Below, in pieces: positions 63,329-64,000 of a DNA stretch of 64,000 nt. The translations under genes and the position numbers were made by a program. The stretch is from Methyloversatilis universalis EHg5 (lineage in GTDB: Bacteria; Pseudomonadota; Gammaproteobacteria; Burkholderiales; Rhodocyclaceae), in contig NZ_KB900539.1 in the NCBI RefSeq assembly GCF_000378945.1, forward strand, positions 3,852,688 to 3,916,687, read 5' to 3'. Position 1 is the stretch's first letter, and each line of letters starts with the position of its first letter. Below the pieces are notes generated by a model. That model searched no databases. It worked only from the letters and a program-made list of their open reading frames with translations, and had not been told where the DNA came from.

Positions 63329-64000
63329 TCATTCGAGTTCCTTGCGCTTGCGCTCGTTGTTCAGATGAAAGGCGCCATCGGTCACCACCTTCGTGCCTTC
63401 GGCCACACCCCCCAGCACCGGACGCATGTCGCCGATGGCCGCAGCCAGCGCAACCTCGGTCAGCTTGTACTGCTGCGCACCGACCTCGACGAACACGTAG
63501 TCCTTGTTGTTCTCGCGCACCACTGCGGTGGCAGGCACCACCAGCCGTGCGGTGGGCCGGGCTTCGATCAGCACCGTGGCCAGCATGGCCGGCTTCAGTG
63601 CGCGGTCACTGTTGTCGAGCTCGCTGCGCACCATGACCGTGCGGGTGGCCGGATTGACGGTGTCGGCGATGAAGATGAGCTTGGCGGTGAGCTGCTGGCC
63701 CAGCGCCGGAATCTCGACCTGGATGTTCTGGCCCGGACGCACCGCGGCCGCCTGCTGTTCGGGCACTTCCGCCACCACCCAGACGCGCGACAGATCGGCC
63801 ACCGAGAACATGATTTCGCTGGGCTGCACCACCTGGCCCTGGGTCACCCGGCGTTCGACCACGGTGCCGGCCATGGTGGCCACCACCGGCGACACCGAAT
63901 TGATGGTGCCGTTGGACGACAGTTTTTCCAGCGACTTTGCCGACACGCCGAGCACCCGCAGCTGGTCGGCCGCGGCGCGCTGTTCGGCGCGGGAAATCGA
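63329..64000 (-). CDS. RND efflux periplasmic adaptor (CusB/CzcB type), partial
   Basis: The C-terminal part of a membrane-fusion protein; the start lies beyond the window end at 64000, and the open frame continues through the last base. Visible are the lipoyl/barrel segments 'SPVVATMAGTVVERRVTQGQ', 'MFSVADLSRVWVVAEVPEQQ', 'PAMLATVLIEARPTARLVVP' and 'VVTDGAFHLNNERKRKELE'. It connects the RND pump to an outer-membrane factor. Its stop lies 39 nt before the pump start. Confidence 0.92.
   Translation of the reverse strand, partial: SISRAEQRAAADQLRVLGVSAKSLEKLSSNGTINSVSPVVATMAGTVVERRVTQGQVVQPSEIMFSVADLSRVWVVAEVPEQQAAAVRPGQNIQVEIPALGQQLTAKLIFIADTVNPATRTVMVRSELDNSDRALKPAMLATVLIEARPTARLVVPATAVVRENNKDYVFVEVGAQQYKLTEVALAAAIGDMRPVLGGVAEGTKVVTDGAFHLNNERKRKELE

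Overview
The window is a GC-rich (visibly well above 60%) bacterial chromosome segment with densely packed genes and betaproteobacterial gene content: pilT/pilU next to yggS, a PIMT-rhodanese-tolC cluster, PEP-CTERM proteins, DUF1840, WbuC and PA2169-type proteins. The combination of a quinoprotein dehydrogenase, PEP-CTERM proteins, a c-di-GMP riboswitch and the fabI/MaoC-Pta/ackA operon would fit a Rhodocyclales-like organism such as Methyloversatilis. That assignment is an inference from gene content, not a database match.

Layout. 1-1.7 kb: an IS1182-type insertion sequence whose left end lies outside the window. 2-3 kb: an EF-hand-like calcium-binding protein. 3-6.8 kb (minus): proC-yggT and a secreted reprolysin-like metalloprotease preceded by a strong c-di-GMP-I (GEMM) riboswitch. 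7-11 kb (plus): tlyA, metF, a small membrane protein, a Bcr/CflA pump, a 71-aa protein and a UspA protein, ending in a 26-bp-arm REP-like inverted repeat. 11-13.4 kb (minus): pilT-pilU. 13.5-16.3 kb (plus): yggS, a DUF4124-like protein, lgt and a VOC protein. 16.3-18.6 kb (minus): PIMT, rhodanese, TolC. 18.9-24.8 kb (plus): gcvT and gcvP without gcvH, then a PEP-CTERM choice-of-anchor protein. 25-28 kb: an NPD flavoprotein, a BigR-type persulfide sensor with two YeeE/YedE half-transporters, and a MOSC protein.

28-35 kb is the signalling-rich part. It holds a Ser/Thr kinase fused to a universal stress domain, a metallophosphoesterase translationally coupled to it, and a degenerate histidine kinase fused to a DnaQ-type exonuclease. 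Divergent from these, across palindromic operator candidates, is an MHS-type transporter with a large periplasmic insert and a 67-aa membrane protein. 35.4-39.7 kb: fabI, a MaoC-phosphotransacetylase fusion and ackA (an acyl-CoA to acyl-phosphate to ATP route), then a convergent formate/nitrite channel. 40-50.7 kb: GlcG/HbpS-like protein, AsmA, MscL, an orphan OmpR-type regulator, WbuC, dnaE, a quinoprotein and a GNAT enzyme. 50.9-54.3 kb: a chemoreceptor, a PA2169 protein and a second PEP-CTERM protein.

54.3-57.8 kb carries a complete bufferin-type RiPP operon: precursor (DUF2282), MNIO maturase (DUF692), DUF2063 partner and DoxX protein, with an ECF-type promoter candidate. 57.8-59.8 kb: ROK kinase, DUF1840, orphan Hpt and a tiny oxidoreductase-like protein. 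The window ends in a heavy-metal RND efflux operon with its own P-II-like protein; the adaptor gene runs off the end. No rRNA, tRNA, CRISPR array or prophage was seen.
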